From an uncultured Deferribacteraceae bacterium (GTDB taxonomy: Bacteria > Chrysiogenota > Deferribacteres > Deferribacterales > Mucispirillaceae), in NCBI GenBank assembly GCA_947039055.1, contig CAMQYB010000093.1, positions 1-7,123 of the forward strand: a stretch of 7,123 bases of DNA. Direction: 5' to 3'. Within the stretch, counting starts at the first letter, position 1; the number at the start of each line of letters is the position of its first letter. A model generated the notes under the pieces. The model was not told the origin of the DNA, searched no databases, and saw only the letters and a list, made by a program, of their open reading frames with translations. The translations under genes were made by a program, and so were the position numbers. Positions 7,042-7,123 of this stretch are shown piece by piece.

Positions 7042-7123
7042 AAACTTGTTAATTTAGGAATTTTAGAACTTACCAACTTATGAATTTTAGAACTTACGAA
7101 CAATTCAATTTACAAACTTACGA
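7042..7123. repeat. Degenerate octanucleotide tandem repeat (runs off right edge)
   Basis: From 7042 the sequence divides without gaps into ten 8-nt units plus two bases of another. Examples are AAACTTGT (7042), GAATTTTA (7058), GAACTTAC (7066), CAACTTAT (7074), GAATTTTA (7082), GAACTTAC (7090), CAATTTAC (7106) and AAACTTAC (7114). The consensus is N-A-A-Y-T-T-A-N. All ten units have AA at positions 2-3 and a pyrimidine at 4, and nine of ten have TT at 5-6. A higher-order 24-nt period is also visible: an exact 16-nt repeat at 7058-7073 and 7082-7097, with a 12/16 copy at 7106-7121. The units contain stop codons in shifting frames, so the array is non-coding. Function unknown. Confidence 0.75.

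Noticed and set aside
7042..7123. A CRISPR array at the right end
   Set aside because: Units are 8 nt and contiguous, with no unique spacers.

Overview
This is a low-GC window (about one third G+C by eye) from a diderm (Gram-negative-type) bacterium with anaerobic or microaerobic carbon metabolism. The diderm call rests on a phospholipid-trafficking (Mla/MCE-type) operon with lipoprotein genes. The metabolic call rests on a single-chain pyruvate:ferredoxin oxidoreductase (PFOR). The phylum cannot be fixed from the sequence. The order permease, ATPase, MCE protein, lipoprotein is one I associate with Campylobacterota, but similar operons occur in other diderms, and the PFOR does not look specifically campylobacterial.

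Layout. Positions 1-2958 carry a minus-strand operon, read from right to left: an MlaE-family permease, a very short MlaF-like ABC protein, an MlaD-like MCE protein, a helical lipoprotein, and the start of a fifth exported protein that runs off the left edge. Every junction overlaps (4, 34, 4 and 8 nt), so the genes are almost certainly co-transcribed and translationally coupled. Positions 2959-3292 are a divergent intergenic region with a 21-nt palindrome beside the permease start and a strong sigma-70-type promoter facing the PFOR gene. Positions 3293-6883 are the intact PFOR gene, followed by an intrinsic terminator. The last 160 bases hold no gene but end in a degenerate tandem array with an 8-bp period that runs off the right edge.

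How the genes work together. The permease, ABC protein and MCE protein would form an inner-membrane lipid-transport complex, with the lipoprotein(s) acting at the periplasmic face of a membrane. The notable point is that the ABC protein aligns to the MlaF fold but has lost nearly every catalytic motif: Walker A glycines, Q-loop Gln, LSGGQ, catalytic Glu and H-loop His. The permease has also lost the family's RELGP-type motif. Yet all frames are open and tightly packed, which suggests a retained but probably ATP-hydrolysis-deficient or repurposed MCE system. PFOR is an independent transcription unit linking pyruvate and acetyl-CoA to low-potential electron carriers.
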